Under the pieces are notes generated by a model that was given only the letters and a program-made list of their open reading frames with translations, did no database searches and was not told where the DNA came from. Source: Triticum aestivum (lineage: Eukaryota; Streptophyta; Magnoliopsida; Poales; Poaceae). From it: a stretch of DNA of 64,000 nucleotides. Below, in pieces: positions 23,501-33,986 of the stretch. The position numbers and the translations under genes were made by a program. Each line of letters begins with the position of its first letter. Position 1 is the first letter of the stretch. The DNA lies in NCBI RefSeq assembly GCF_018294505.1, contig NC_057809.1, positions 413,144,104-413,208,103 on the forward strand, read 5' to 3'.

Positions 23501-26500
23501 GAGGTGGCGCACACGAGTCCACATATTCACCATATCAATACCCCACTATGGAATCGCTCCCGTCTCCCTACGAGAACGCCATCCATAGCACTCACGCTTA
23601 TCTTGCGTATTTTAGAGTATCCACTTTCACTTGTCTATGAACTGATATAAGCAACCCAGAAGTCCTTTTCCGCGGACACGGCTATTCGAATAGATCATAT
23701 TAACCCTGCAGGGGTGTACTTCTTCACACACGCTCTCACCACTTACCGCCGTTTACACGACATGTACTCGGCAACCTTCAAGCGGAAGCCCAACGTGGGT
23801 GTCGGCCACGACCTACCTAATCACCTAAGTCTCTAGTCCAGGTTTATCGCCTATTCGGGTTCCATCCATGAGGAGATCCGGCCGGAGTTTCGCTCACAGC
23901 CCCAAACGATGTGAACAGGGTTCCCGAGACACCAAACGGGCGCCCGGTACACCGTGCCACGTGCCTACCGCATCACAGCCCACCCCTACGGTCAGCGCTG
24001 CGCATGGCCTCCAGCATACTACAAACACCAGAAACTACTTGCAACTCCTGGACAGAGGACAAGGGTGATCAAGAAGCCGAGAGGGTCCATTGGTTTCGGG
24101 CCCAATGCGTGGTAGTAGCTGAATCATGGATCACAAACACAGAACTCAGTTCCTGAGGATGGCTGCAATGAGACAACCCACCATGTACTCCTACATGGCC
24201 TCTCACCGCTACCTTTACCAAATCGTGTTCACACACTTAGCTCACACACAGTAGGACATGTTCACACACCTCTGATTCATCCCCGATGAATCAGACCTGA
24301 CTCAACTCTAAGCAGTAGCAGGCATGACAAACAAGCATGAATGAGTAGGCACATCAGGGCTCAAACAACTCCTACTCATGCTAGTGGGTTTCATCTAATT
24401 ACTGTGGAATGACAGGTCATGCAGAGGATAAAGGGGTTCAACTACCGCAGCAAGTAACAGATGAATCGATGTTGTCCTAATGCAGTAAAAGAGAGCAGGA
24501 GCGAGAGAGTAGGATTGTATCGGAATGAACAAGGGGGTTTTGCTTGCCTGGCACTTCTGAAGATAACATTGAGTCTTCATCAGTGTCAATGATCGCATCA
24601 TCGGTATCACGTCTATCAAGAGGGGACAAATACCGGCAACACAGAAAGGAACACAATCAATGCAATGCACAATATGATGCATGATCATGACATGGCAAAA
24701 TGAATGTGTTTTGGGCTAATGCAACTAGCAACAGATTAAATGAAGTTGGTTTGAATACAAGATTCAAATTCAAACTCCATATGTGATTATTTAAATGCCC
24801 TTTAATTGATTTGCCCTAAACAGTAGTGATAAGTTGTTCTAACATGCATGAAAATGGTACAGATGGATTCCTTGAATTTTTCTGATGATTTTTCATATAT
24901 AATTTATTAAATTTGGAGTTACGGTTAATTTTCTATGAATTTTAGAAGTTTTAGTTATTTTCTGGAATTTATAAATCATTTAATAATTATCTAAATTCCA
25001 GAAAGGAATTATTGCGTCAGCACTAGGTCATGCTGACCTCAGCATAGTCAACAGGGGCTGGTCCGGGTCAAACCTGACCAGTGGGGCCCACTGGTCAGTG
25101 ACAGGGGGTTAACAGGGGTTTATTTAGTTTAATTAAAAGATTAGGGGGGGGTCGGGCCCACTGTCAGTGTCCGCAGGGGGGGTTGTTTAATTAAATTAAA
25201 CTAACTAATTAACAGGGGGCTGGCCCCACCTGTCATCGACCCAGGGGGGTCAAACCTCGGTCAAATGACCCAAACAGGCCGGCGGCTCAACGCCGGCGGC
25301 AACAGGCATGGCGGAGGGCTTCGGGATCGCTCCTCCGGCGTCCAAATGGACGGAGGAAAGCGGCTACGGGGAGCTGGAGCTCACCCGCACCCGTTTCAGC
25401 AAGCAGCAGCAGCTAGGGCGGCCGGGGACGATGGCCCCGAGCTCGGCAGCGGCGGCCGGAGCTCGGGCGTGCTCGGGTTCGGCGTTACACGGCACGGCGA
25501 GGTCAGCTGATGGGCTCTACGGGATGCTGGGGTCACCAGGAACACCCGGAGACAACGAGCGCAGGCGGAGGAGCTCGGGAGCACGGAGCTCACCGGCCAT
25601 GGCGGACGGCAGCTTCGGGTGCTCGTGGGGCGGCGGCTACAGGGTGCACGCGAGGGAGAGAGATGAGGGGAAACGAAGGCAAGCTCACAGGGGTTGCGAC
25701 GGTGGCCTCGGGGAGCTCGGGGAGGCTTCTGCGCCGGCGAATTGACGGCGGCGATCTCCGGGCACCGGAGGTGAAGACGATGATGCTCCGGTCGACTGCG
25801 GCCTCCTCTGGTCGCGTGCGTCGCGTGGGTAGCTTCACGGGGTCAGGGCGGAGCTCAGGGACGCATAGTGGGAGCGAGGGGGTGGTTGTGGCCTCTGTAA
25901 CGGCGTCGGCGGCGATGGGCTCCGCTCGGGCGCGTGCAGGGAGGGAAGCAGAGGAGGGAACGGGGTCCAGGGGAGGAGAGGGAGGGCTGGACGGCTCCGG
26001 GCGGCTGCGTGGCGTCTCCATGCATGGATAGACTCGAAGGGGGAGGCCTCCAGCGCGAAGCAGGAGGTGGCCGGCGTCGACGCGCGCCACGCCTCGCCTC
26101 TGCTCGTCCTCCTGGCAGAGGAGGAAGAGGACAAGGAGGGAGGAGGTGGGCTGGGCCGGCTGGGGAACTGGGCCAGCTCTGGTGGCTGCGCGGGTAAGGC
26201 CAGGTAAGTGGGCTTCTCTCTCTCTTTTTTTCTCATTTACTGTTCTATTTTATTTTAACTCTGTTTTCTATTTTGCAGGGTTGTTTTTGATTTGTTTTAA
26301 ATATCAAATCATTTTATAAAATCCTGGAAATGAATATGGGTGCTTTCTGAATTATTCCAGTGACCCTTATCAATTTCCAACATTTATTTGAGCATTTAAA
26401 ATATTTATAGTATTTAAATGCCCAAAGTCAAATACAATATGATTTAATTCAAAAATCCAAAAATGACCTAAGAATATAATCATCATCTTTGGCAGAGGTT

Positions 26501-26860
26501 TCCACCTTAACCAGAAATCATGAACTTTTCTTAGGAACCTTTTGGGTTTATTGAAAAGATTTTAATTTGACCCTAGTTGAATTCATTTGGTGCTAGGGTT
26601 TAGTCAATCCCCATTTCAGGTTTAAATGAAATTTAAACATGAAGCAACACTCTAATGCATGCACTAGGCATTGTCAGAACTAGGGATGTGACAGGTTCTC
26701 TCCCGTCAAAGAAGTCACCTTGCAAACCAACACACACAATAGCCCAAACAGCGGGGTTATGTCCAAGAATATGCATTTTCATTTTATGCTTCCAACTAGC
26801 AAAATTAGTACCATCAAAGTAAGGACCTCTACGGTGATAATTTCCCTCGCTAGACGCCAT
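20530..26860 (-). pseudogene. Gag of the Copia element, split by a solo LTR and frameshifted
   Basis: The N-terminus (26860-26699) encodes YFDGTNFASWKHKMKMHIL, the start of a UBN2-type Copia Gag. A solo LTR splits it at 26693/22486. The main part (22475-21576) continues with EIWDTLIDMHEGTD, FIIKKILRAL and a CCHC zinc knuckle CYNCGRPGHYSNEC (C-x2-C-x4-H-x4-C), followed by an Arg/Ser-rich tail. A frameshift near 21525-21575 moves reading to the 20754-21524 frame, a Gag extension with a long coiled coil (KIEALTKELKTLKLAHD) typical of SIRE elements; it closes at 20754. Gag would form the particle and bind RNA through the knuckle. It cannot be made whole from this copy. Confidence 0.8.
22486..26693 (-). 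mobile_element. Solo LTR of a Gypsy (chromovirus-type) element, 4.2 kb
   Basis: Perfect target duplication GGTTC at 22481-22485 and 26694-26698, with TG...CA ends. Read on the minus strand it begins TGTCACATCCCTAG, like the LTR start TGTAACATCCC of the other Gypsy LTRs here. No primer site, gag or pol lies between the ends, so it is a solo LTR left by LTR-LTR recombination, though an unusually long one. It contains an AT-rich 5' half on the minus strand, a strongly GC-rich block (25270-26180), and the palindrome CTATTCGAATAG at 23682-23693. Open frames in the GC-rich block overlap on both strands and look like composition artefacts. Confidence 0.8.
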
Positions 26861-26930
26861 ACTCTCCTAGGTTGTGAAACCAAGGCTATGACCACCAAAA
26901 GCTATGGAGATCAAGCAAATGGAGACCAAA

Positions 26931-26942
26931 GCTCTGATACCA
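26931..26942 (-). promoter_or_regulatory. Primer-binding site of the Copia element
   Basis: The minus strand reads TGGTATCAGAGC, the standard initiator-methionine-tRNA primer site, two bases from the 5' LTR at 26945. Confidence 0.85.
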
Positions 26943-26944
26943 CT

Positions 26945-28712
26945 TGTGGGATCGAAAGTATGTCTAGAGGGGGGGTGATTAGACTACTTGACCAAATAAA
27001 AACTTAACCTTTTCCCAATTTTAGTTCTTGGCAGATTTTAGCTATTTTAGGACAAGTCAAGTAATCATCACACAATTCAAGCAAGCATGCAAAGAGTATA
27101 TAGGCAGCGGAAAGTAAATCATGCAACTTGCAAGAATATAAAGGGAAGGGTTTGGAGATTTCAAACGCTATTGGAGACACGGATGTTTTTCCCGTGGTTC
27201 GGATAGGTGGTGCTATCCTACATCCACGTTGATGGAGACTTCAACCCACAAAGGGTAACGGTTGCGCGAGTCCACACAGGGCTCCACCCAAGGGCAACGG
27301 TTGCGCGAGTCCACGGAGGGCTCCACCCACGAAGGGTCCACGAAGAAGCAACCACCCACAAAGGGTCCACGAAGTAGCAAACTTGTCTATCCCACCATGG
27401 CCATCGCCCACGAAGGACTTGCCTCACTAGCGGTAGATCTTCACAAAGTAGGCGATCTTCTTGCCCTTACAAACTCCTTGGTTCAACTCCACAATCTTGT
27501 CGGAGGCTCCCAAGTGACACCTAGCCAATCTAGGAGACACCACTCTCCAAGAAGTAACAAATGGTGTGTAGGTAATGAACTCCTTGCTCTTGTGCTTCAA
27601 ATGATAGTCTCCCCAACACTCAACTCTCTCTCATAGGATTTGGATTTGGTGGAAAGAATATTTGAGTGGAAAGCAACTTGGGAAGGCTAGAGATCAAGAT
27701 TCATATGATAGGAATGGAATGTTTTGATCTCAACACATGAGTAGGTGGTTCTCTCTCAGAACATATGAGTTGGAATGATGTGTGTGTTCTGATGGCTCTC
27801 TCTTAGAATGAGAAAGAGGTGGAGGGGTATATGTAGCCTCCACACAAAATCCAACCGTTACACAGTTTTCCAATCTCGGTGGGACCGAATCAATAAACTC
27901 GGTCTGACCGAAATAGTAAACCTAGTGACCGTTAGGAATTTCGGTGGGACTGACATGCAACTCGGTAGGACCGATTCGGTTAGGGTTTGGGCATAACATA
28001 ATCTTGGTGAGACCGATTACACAAACTCGGTGAGACCGAGTTTGGTAATTAGCTAACCAGAGAGTTGGTCAGGCAAACTCGGTGGGACCGATTTGCTCTT
28101 TCGGTGGGACTGAGTGGAACTCGGTGAGACCGAAAAGTTACAAAGGGGAAACACTGAGTTTACATTGCAATCTCGGTGGGACCGATTCGCTCTTTCGGTG
28201 GGACCGAAAAGTTACGAAAGGGAAACAGAGAGTTTGCAACCCCATCTCGGTGGGACCGAGATCCTTATCGGTAGGACCGAATTGCTAGGGTTTGGTAGTG
28301 GCTAATGACAAGTGAAACTCGGTGGCGCCGGATAGGAAGAATCGGTAGGACCGAGTTTGGCTTAGAGTTTAGGTCATATGTGGATATGGGAAAGTAGTTG
28401 AGGATTTTGGAGCATATCACTAAGCACATGAAGCAAGAGGCTCATTAAGCAACACCTCATCCCTCCTTAATAGTATTGGCTTTTCCTATGGACTCAATGT
28501 GATCTTGGATCACTAAAATATAAAATGAAGAGTCTTGAGCTTTTGAGCTTGAGCCAATCCATTTTCCTTAGCATTTTGAGGGTTCCACTTTCATATCCAT
28601 GCCATGCCAATCATTGAGCCTTCCTGAAATAATCATCTTGGAATAGCATTAGCTCAATGAGCTATATGTTGTTATGAATTACCAAAACCACCTAGGGATA
28701 GTTGAACTTTCA
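26945..28712 (-). repeat. 5' LTR of the Copia element
   Basis: 1768 bp, ends TG...CA. The TATA-like site at about 27828-27835 reads TATATGTA, against TATATATA in the other LTR. It carries the CTCGGTNNNACCGA array at about 27870-28355. Confidence 0.9.
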
Positions 28713-28717
28713 CACGA

Positions 28718-29375
28718 GCTCTACCATGGCTATCGCAAAAGCCTGGATGCGTTCTCCAAGATCCTCGGCAGTCACCTTGGCCCAACCAAAGGCCTTAGAA
28801 TGGACAAGTTCCGTTCCAACGGCAAGGACCGAGCCAAGCTTGACGTCTGGTTCTGATCCCCCGCCCTAGATCAGCTCGAGGAGCTCACTTTTTATGATGG
28901 GCATATGCGGTCGCTGCCAACGTCCGCACTCCGCCTTGCGCCCATGCTGCGCGTCGCCAATTTCAGGAACTGCCATTTACCGCCCCTTAATGACGCGCCC
29001 ACTCTTATTCTACCACGACTGAAGCACCTCGAGCTCGTCACTGTCTGCCTCTCAAAGGGTGACATGGAGCACCTGCTCCGTGGCTGTACTGCACTCGAGT
29101 ACCTTCGTCTTCAGGCGATCAATGGGTTGAGTACCTTCCACATCACCTCCATGACTCTCTGGACTATTTATGTGTGTTGCTGGTGCGGCAGGAAGACATC
29201 ACAAAAGGTGGACCAGGGTATGGTCATCCAGGACACACCTGCACTTGAGAGATTACTTGTAGTTGATCAAGAAGGTCCAACAAGAATCAATGTCATTTCT
29301 GTGCCGAAATTGACAGTGGTGGGCTACTCGTCTGACAAATACTCCGAACTTGTTATTGGATCCACACCCGTTCAG
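28718..29375 (+). pseudogene. B3/F-box gene exon 3 (continued), leucine-rich region
   Basis: Follows the right target duplication CACGA (28713-28717) in the same frame. TGA at 28854-28856 breaks it. Downstream the frame stays open with LEELTFYDG, LPRLKHLELVTV and LRGCTALEYLRLQ, typical plant F-box LRRs. Donor GTACAA at 29376. Confidence 0.75.
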
Positions 29376-29456
29376 GTACAACATCCGCCTTCTACCTGTC
29401 CTTCTACAAATTAACATTATTTATAATTTCGAAGATGTTTGTTCTTCTGTCATCAG

Positions 29457-29591
29457 AAAATGTTTCTGACAAGCTTGACCCCGAAACTGCGCAAAGTGAA
29501 GGTCTTGGCACTAGAATCTATCGGGCCCGACCTAGAGCAAGTTGTTAGTTTCCTGAGATGCTTTCCATGCCTGGAGAAGCTATATATCGAG
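29457..29591 (+). pseudogene. B3/F-box gene exon 4
   Basis: Phase-0 exon of 45 codons between CATCAG and GTGATG, encoding an LRR-type segment with a SFLRCFPCLEKLYIE ending typical of F-box/FBD genes. Confidence 0.7.
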
Positions 29592-29991
29592 GTGATGTTC
29601 CTTTCCTGTTAAATGTTAACCATAAGGGAGTTCAATTTGTGACACCTTTTCCAAGTTTACAATGAAAATGTACTACGATTTCTGAAGGTTCTTTTGGAGG
29701 ATTTCAGTACAGACATGCCCCCCCATATTGGTTGCTTGATCCATATGGTTACAATCAATAAGCATTTCTCCTTTGGATTCATCTGTACTAGTTTTCTCAA
29801 GGAACTTTTCATCCACTCCAACCTCTTGTGAAGAAGGCTACATTTTTCTAGAATGTAATCAAATTCCCATGTTAATCATGTCAGATTGAAGATGGCATGT
29901 TAGTGCATTTTACAAATCCTGCAAACCAAATAGCTAGGCCTGTAGTAATGTTCAAAACTGCATGTAGGCACTAACATGTTTTCTTTTGTAG

Positions 29992-30366
29992 ATAAGATTA
30001 GGCCCAGTGGTGGATAATGTGATACAATATAACAATCACGTCGAATGCCTAGATCTGCATCTCTCAAAAAATACTTTGAACTCCTACCGAGGGACCTTAC
30101 CGGAGATTATATTCGCCAGGTACTTTGTTCTCAGAGCAAGGGTGCTTAAGGAAATGAGGTTTTCCCTACATTTATTTTGCAAAAATGAATGGTCTGTTGA
30201 TCAGCGCCGGCGTCTGCGGCAGATTGGAGTAGGCTCCAAATATGCTGATTTTCATTTTGGAACTTCAGATGACAGAGTAATCGAAATTCATCGGGTCAAC
30301 CCCATACATGACTTCTCTGTGGCTGACCCCTTTGCAAAAATTGTGAGGTTTCGAAGCCAGACATAG
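29992..30366 (+). pseudogene. B3/F-box gene last exon, FBD-type C-terminus
   Basis: Acceptor TTGTAG at 29986-29991. 124 codons then TAG at 30364-30366. HVECLDLHLSKNTLNSYRG, FARYFVLRARVLKEM and the closing DPFAKIVRF match the usual C-terminus of grass FBD proteins. Confidence 0.75.
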
Positions 30367-31200
30367 AAGCGGTGATATTAGTTTGAACCTCTCTGATATC
30401 CATGTTCAGCACATCAGCGTGAGCGTTTGCAGCTGATGAGCTGAATTTCATTTCTAATATCAGTTTGAACCTTGTAATCTTCGAATTTGAGCCATATAAC
30501 TCTAGAATTTGAACCTTGTAACATTTTGAGCTTTTTTGGTACAATCGTTAAAATGGCGTCATATGAGACTCGTATATTGCTAGCACTATTTTGACCTTAA
30601 TATGTAATGGTCATAGATTTTATTAACCATTCTCAAATTAGTTTACCTTGTCGATCTCACAGCACACGATCTGTATAGCTAACTCGATTGCGATCTTCGA
30701 CATTATTGCACACAGTTGGTTTCTTCCACCATGTGCATTGTAGAGCGCAGAATTAATTATCGCACTCGAGTGTCCATCATCACCCTTCTGTCTAACTTTG
30801 ACCTCATCACCCAAGGGTAAACTTATGACCGAAGTCATTCCACACACTTCGTTTTTACAAAGCTTTTTGCGAATAAACGCCCACGATTTGTCCCTCTTCT
30901 AGCCAACGTGTGGCCAAACTAGCTGGGCGGGAAGCTTGTGCGGTAAACAGCACGGTAGCGCGGGAATAGGCTCTTCGAGCCCATGCCCGGGGTGTGGTGT
31001 TGTCAAGCGTGCACTGGATTCTGGAATCCTTCGCTATGAACGTCGTAACAAGACGTGACGATTACAGGTCGGCCGCCCCCATTTATTATAGCGGCCATTT
31101 AACCTACCCTTGTGTCTCTTCAACCTTTCGACCGCGCCCCACCATTGCAAGAAGCACACCCACCACGAGCAATTCTTAGAGGGTATCCTACGCGGCTCCA
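30367..31200. other. Spacer between the F-box and exonuclease relics
   Basis: Contains the likely 3' end of the F-box gene and the upstream region of the exonuclease-like relic. CACACAC-type motifs occur (for example near 30708 and 30840), similar to those near the CACTA end. No other gene was recognised. Confidence 0.4.
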
Positions 31201-31328
31201 ATGGTGCTCCGAGTGGCTGCCGACTACGAGTAGCAATTCACCATGTGTGCCGTGGTGGACACCCACAGAAGGTTCATGGACCTCTCGGTGGTGTACAACA
31301 ACGACCCGGTCTGGGCGGAGCACTCCAT
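31201..31328 (+). pseudogene. Exonuclease-like relic, 5' part
   Basis: ATG at 31201, TAG at 31231-31233, then open to the TSD TCCAT (31324-31328). Confidence 0.6.
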
Positions 31329-32732
31329 TGATACGTCTCCATTGTATCTACTTTTCCAAACACTTTTGCCCTTGTTTTGGACTCTAACTTGCATGATTTG
31401 AATGGAACTAACCCGGACTAACGCTGTTTTCAGCAGAATTGCCATGGTGTTATTTTTGTGCAGAAATCAAAGTTCTCGGAGTGACCTGAAAATCACCGGA
31501 GATTATTTTTGGAATATATAAAAAATACTGGAAGAAAGATCCACGTTAGGGGGCCCACACCCTGTGCACGAGGGTGGGGGCGCGCCTACCCCCTGCCTCG
31601 TGGGCCCCCTGACGCTCCACCGACCTCAACTCCAACTCCATATATTCGTGTTCGGGGAGAAAAAAACAGAGAGAAGGATTCATTGTGTTTTACGATACGG
31701 AGCCGCCGCCAAGCCCTAAACTCTCTCGGGAGGGCTGATCTGGAGTCCGTTCGGGGCTCCAGAGAGGGGAATCCGGCGCCATCGTCATCATCAACCTTCC
31801 TCCATCACCAATTCAATGATGCTCACCGCCGTGCGTGAGTAATTCCATCGTAGGCTTACTGGACGGTGATGGGTTGGATGAGATTTATCATGTAATCGAG
31901 TTAGTTTTGTTAGGGTTTGATCCCTAGTATCCACTGTGTTCTTAGATTGATGTTGCTATGACTTTGCTATGCTTAATGCTTGTCACTAGGGCCCGAGTGC
32001 CATGATTTCAGATCTGAACCTATTATGTTTTCATCAATATATGAGAGTTCTTGATCCTATCTTGCAAGTCTATACTCACCTATTATGTGTTATGATCCGT
32101 TAACCCCGAAGTGACAATAATCAGGATACTTACCTGTGATGACCATAGTTTGAGGAGTTCATGTATTCACTATGTGTTAATGCTTTGGTCCGGTACTCTA
32201 TTAAAAGGAGGCCTTAATATCCCTTAGTTTCCAATAGGACCCCGCTGCCACGGGAGGGTAGGACAAAAGATGTCATGCAAGTTGTTTTCCATAAGCACGT
32301 ATGACTATATTCGGAATACATGCCTACATTACATTGATGAACTGGAGCTAGTTCTGTGTCACCCTATGTTATGACTGTTACATGATCGATCACATCCGGC
32401 ATAATTCTCCATCACCGATCCAATGCCTACGAGCTTTTCATATATTGTTCTTCGCTTATGTACGTTTCTGCTGCTACTGTTACAATCACTACAAAACCCA
32501 AAAATATTACTTTTGCTACCGTTACCTTTCTCCACCGTTACCACTACTATCATATTACTTTGCTACTAAATACCTTGCTGCAGATATTAAGTTTCCAAGT
32601 GTGGTTGAGTTGACAACTCAGCTGCTAATACTTGAGAATATTCTTTGGCTGCCCTTGTGTCGAATCAATAAATTTGGGTTGAATACTCTACCCTCGAAAA
32701 CTGTTGCGATCCCCTATACTTGTGGGTTATCA
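31329..32732 (+). repeat. 5' LTR of the plus-strand Athila element
   Basis: 1404 bp, begins TGATACGTCTCC and ends GTGGGTTATCA. TATATAAAAAA at 31515-31525 is a good TATA box. Confidence 0.85.
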
Positions 32733-32743
32733 GGAACATTTTC

Positions 32744-32761
32744 TGGTGCCATTGCCGGGGA
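32744..32761 (+). promoter_or_regulatory. Primer-binding site of the Athila element (tRNA-Asp type)
   Basis: TGGTGCCATTGCCGGGGA, 11 bp after the LTR, matches the tRNA-Asp primer site used by Athila elements apart from apparent C-to-T and G-to-A changes. Confidence 0.65.
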
Positions 32762-33986
32762 CCATAGCTCTATTCTTTGAGTCACTTGGACTTTATATCT
32801 GCTTATCATTATGAAGAACTTGAAAGATCAAAGAACCAAGATTTTTCCCTCAACTACGAGGGGAAGTAAGGAACTGCTATCTAGCTCTGCACTTGATTCA
32901 CCTTCTGTTTTGAGTAAGCTTGGGACACCTAAACCTGCTTCTGCTATTAATTTTGATATGTCACATGCTATTGATGATGCCACTTCTGCTATGCATGATA
33001 CTTATGATGAAACTACTTCTATGCTTGACACTACTGTGCCACTAGGTGAATTTCTTGATGAACAACTTGCTAGGGCTAGAGAGAATGAAATTATTGAAAC
33101 TGATAATATTGATGAAAGTGATGATGAAGATTCTCCCCCTAGATATGAATTGCCTGTTGTTCCTGAGGGTTATGTTATGGATGAAGAAACTACTAGAGAC
33201 TTTCTTGCCTGCAATGATAGAAGTAATCTTAAGAAACTATTAGCTAAGCTGAAAGAAAAATCTCTGAATGCTAGAATGAAATATGATCGTGCTTATGCTA
33301 CTTCACCTATCTTTATTATTGATAAGGATTATGATTTCTTAGTTGATCCTGATATAATTACTTTGGTTGAATCTGATCCTTTTTATGTTTATGAATCTGA
33401 AATTGTTGTGGCACATCTTACTAAATTAAATGATATAGCAACCCTGTTCACTAATAATGAGAAAACTCGCTACTATTATATCCTTAAATTATTTCCGTTC
33501 TCATTAAAGGATGATGCTAAGATATGGTTTAATTCTCTTGATCCCGGTTGTGTGCCTAGTCCCCAGGATATGATTTACTACTTCTTTGCTAAATATTTCC
33601 CCGCTCATAAGAAACAAGCTGCTTCAAGGGAAATATATAATTTTGTGCAAATTGAAGAAGAGGGTCTCCCACAAGCTTGGGGGAGGCTTCTCCAATTACT
33701 TAATGCTTTGCCTGATCATCCTCTCAAGAAAAATGAAATACTTGATATCTTTTATAATGGACTAACCGATGCTTCCAGAGATTATTGGGATACTTGTGCT
33801 GGTTGTGTTTTCAGGGAAAGAACAGTTGATCAAGCTGAATTGCTATTGAATAATATGTTGACTAATGAAAATAACTGGAAACTTCCTGAACCAACTCCTA
33901 AGCCAATTCCTAAGAAAAGGGGTATTCTATTTCTCAGTCCTGAAGATATGCAAGAGGCAAAGAAATATATGAAAGAAAAAGGTATG

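Larger units (their letters stand above)
14438..28712 (-). mobile_element. SIRE/Maximus-like Copia LTR retrotransposon, nonautonomous
   Basis: LTRs at 14438-16209 and 26945-28712, flanked by CATGA/CACGA (one mismatch). The sense strand is minus: the primer site TGGTATCAGAGC lies next to the right LTR, and gag and an env-like ORF read minus. In the sense direction it holds 5' LTR, gag (split by a solo LTR), a stretch without pol, the env-like ORF, a purine-rich tract and the 3' LTR. Integrase, reverse transcriptase and RNase H are absent. By eye the LTRs differ at about 22 substitutions in 1770 bp, suggesting roughly half a million years since insertion at usual grass rates. Confidence 0.85.
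13173..30366 (+). pseudogene. B3-like + F-box + LRR + FBD gene, split by a Copia element
   Basis: Six exons keep one frame through every splice site: 13173-13184, 13718-14003, 14194-14437, 28718-29375, 29457-29591 and 29992-30366. With the transposon and one target duplication removed, the coding length is about 569 codons. Exon 2 encodes a B3-like fold (VRLDERGDSYFGTG, AKFYVLKAGTKIALHIEG). Exon 3 carries the F-box ([19 protein letters not shown], then [12 protein letters not shown]). Later exons carry leucine-rich repeats and a C-terminal FBD-type region (HVECLDLHLSK, FARYFVLRARVLKEM). F-box proteins select substrates for SCF ubiquitin ligases; B3 domains bind DNA. Breaks are the 14.3-kb insertion and TGA at 28854-28856 (CGA expected). 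Joining B3 and F-box in one frame is unusual. Confidence 0.7.

Noticed and set aside
25265..26236. Long overlapping open frames on both strands in the GC-rich part of the solo LTR
   Set aside because: High GC makes stop codons rare in all frames; the products are low-complexity Arg/Gly/Ser/Pro with no domain.
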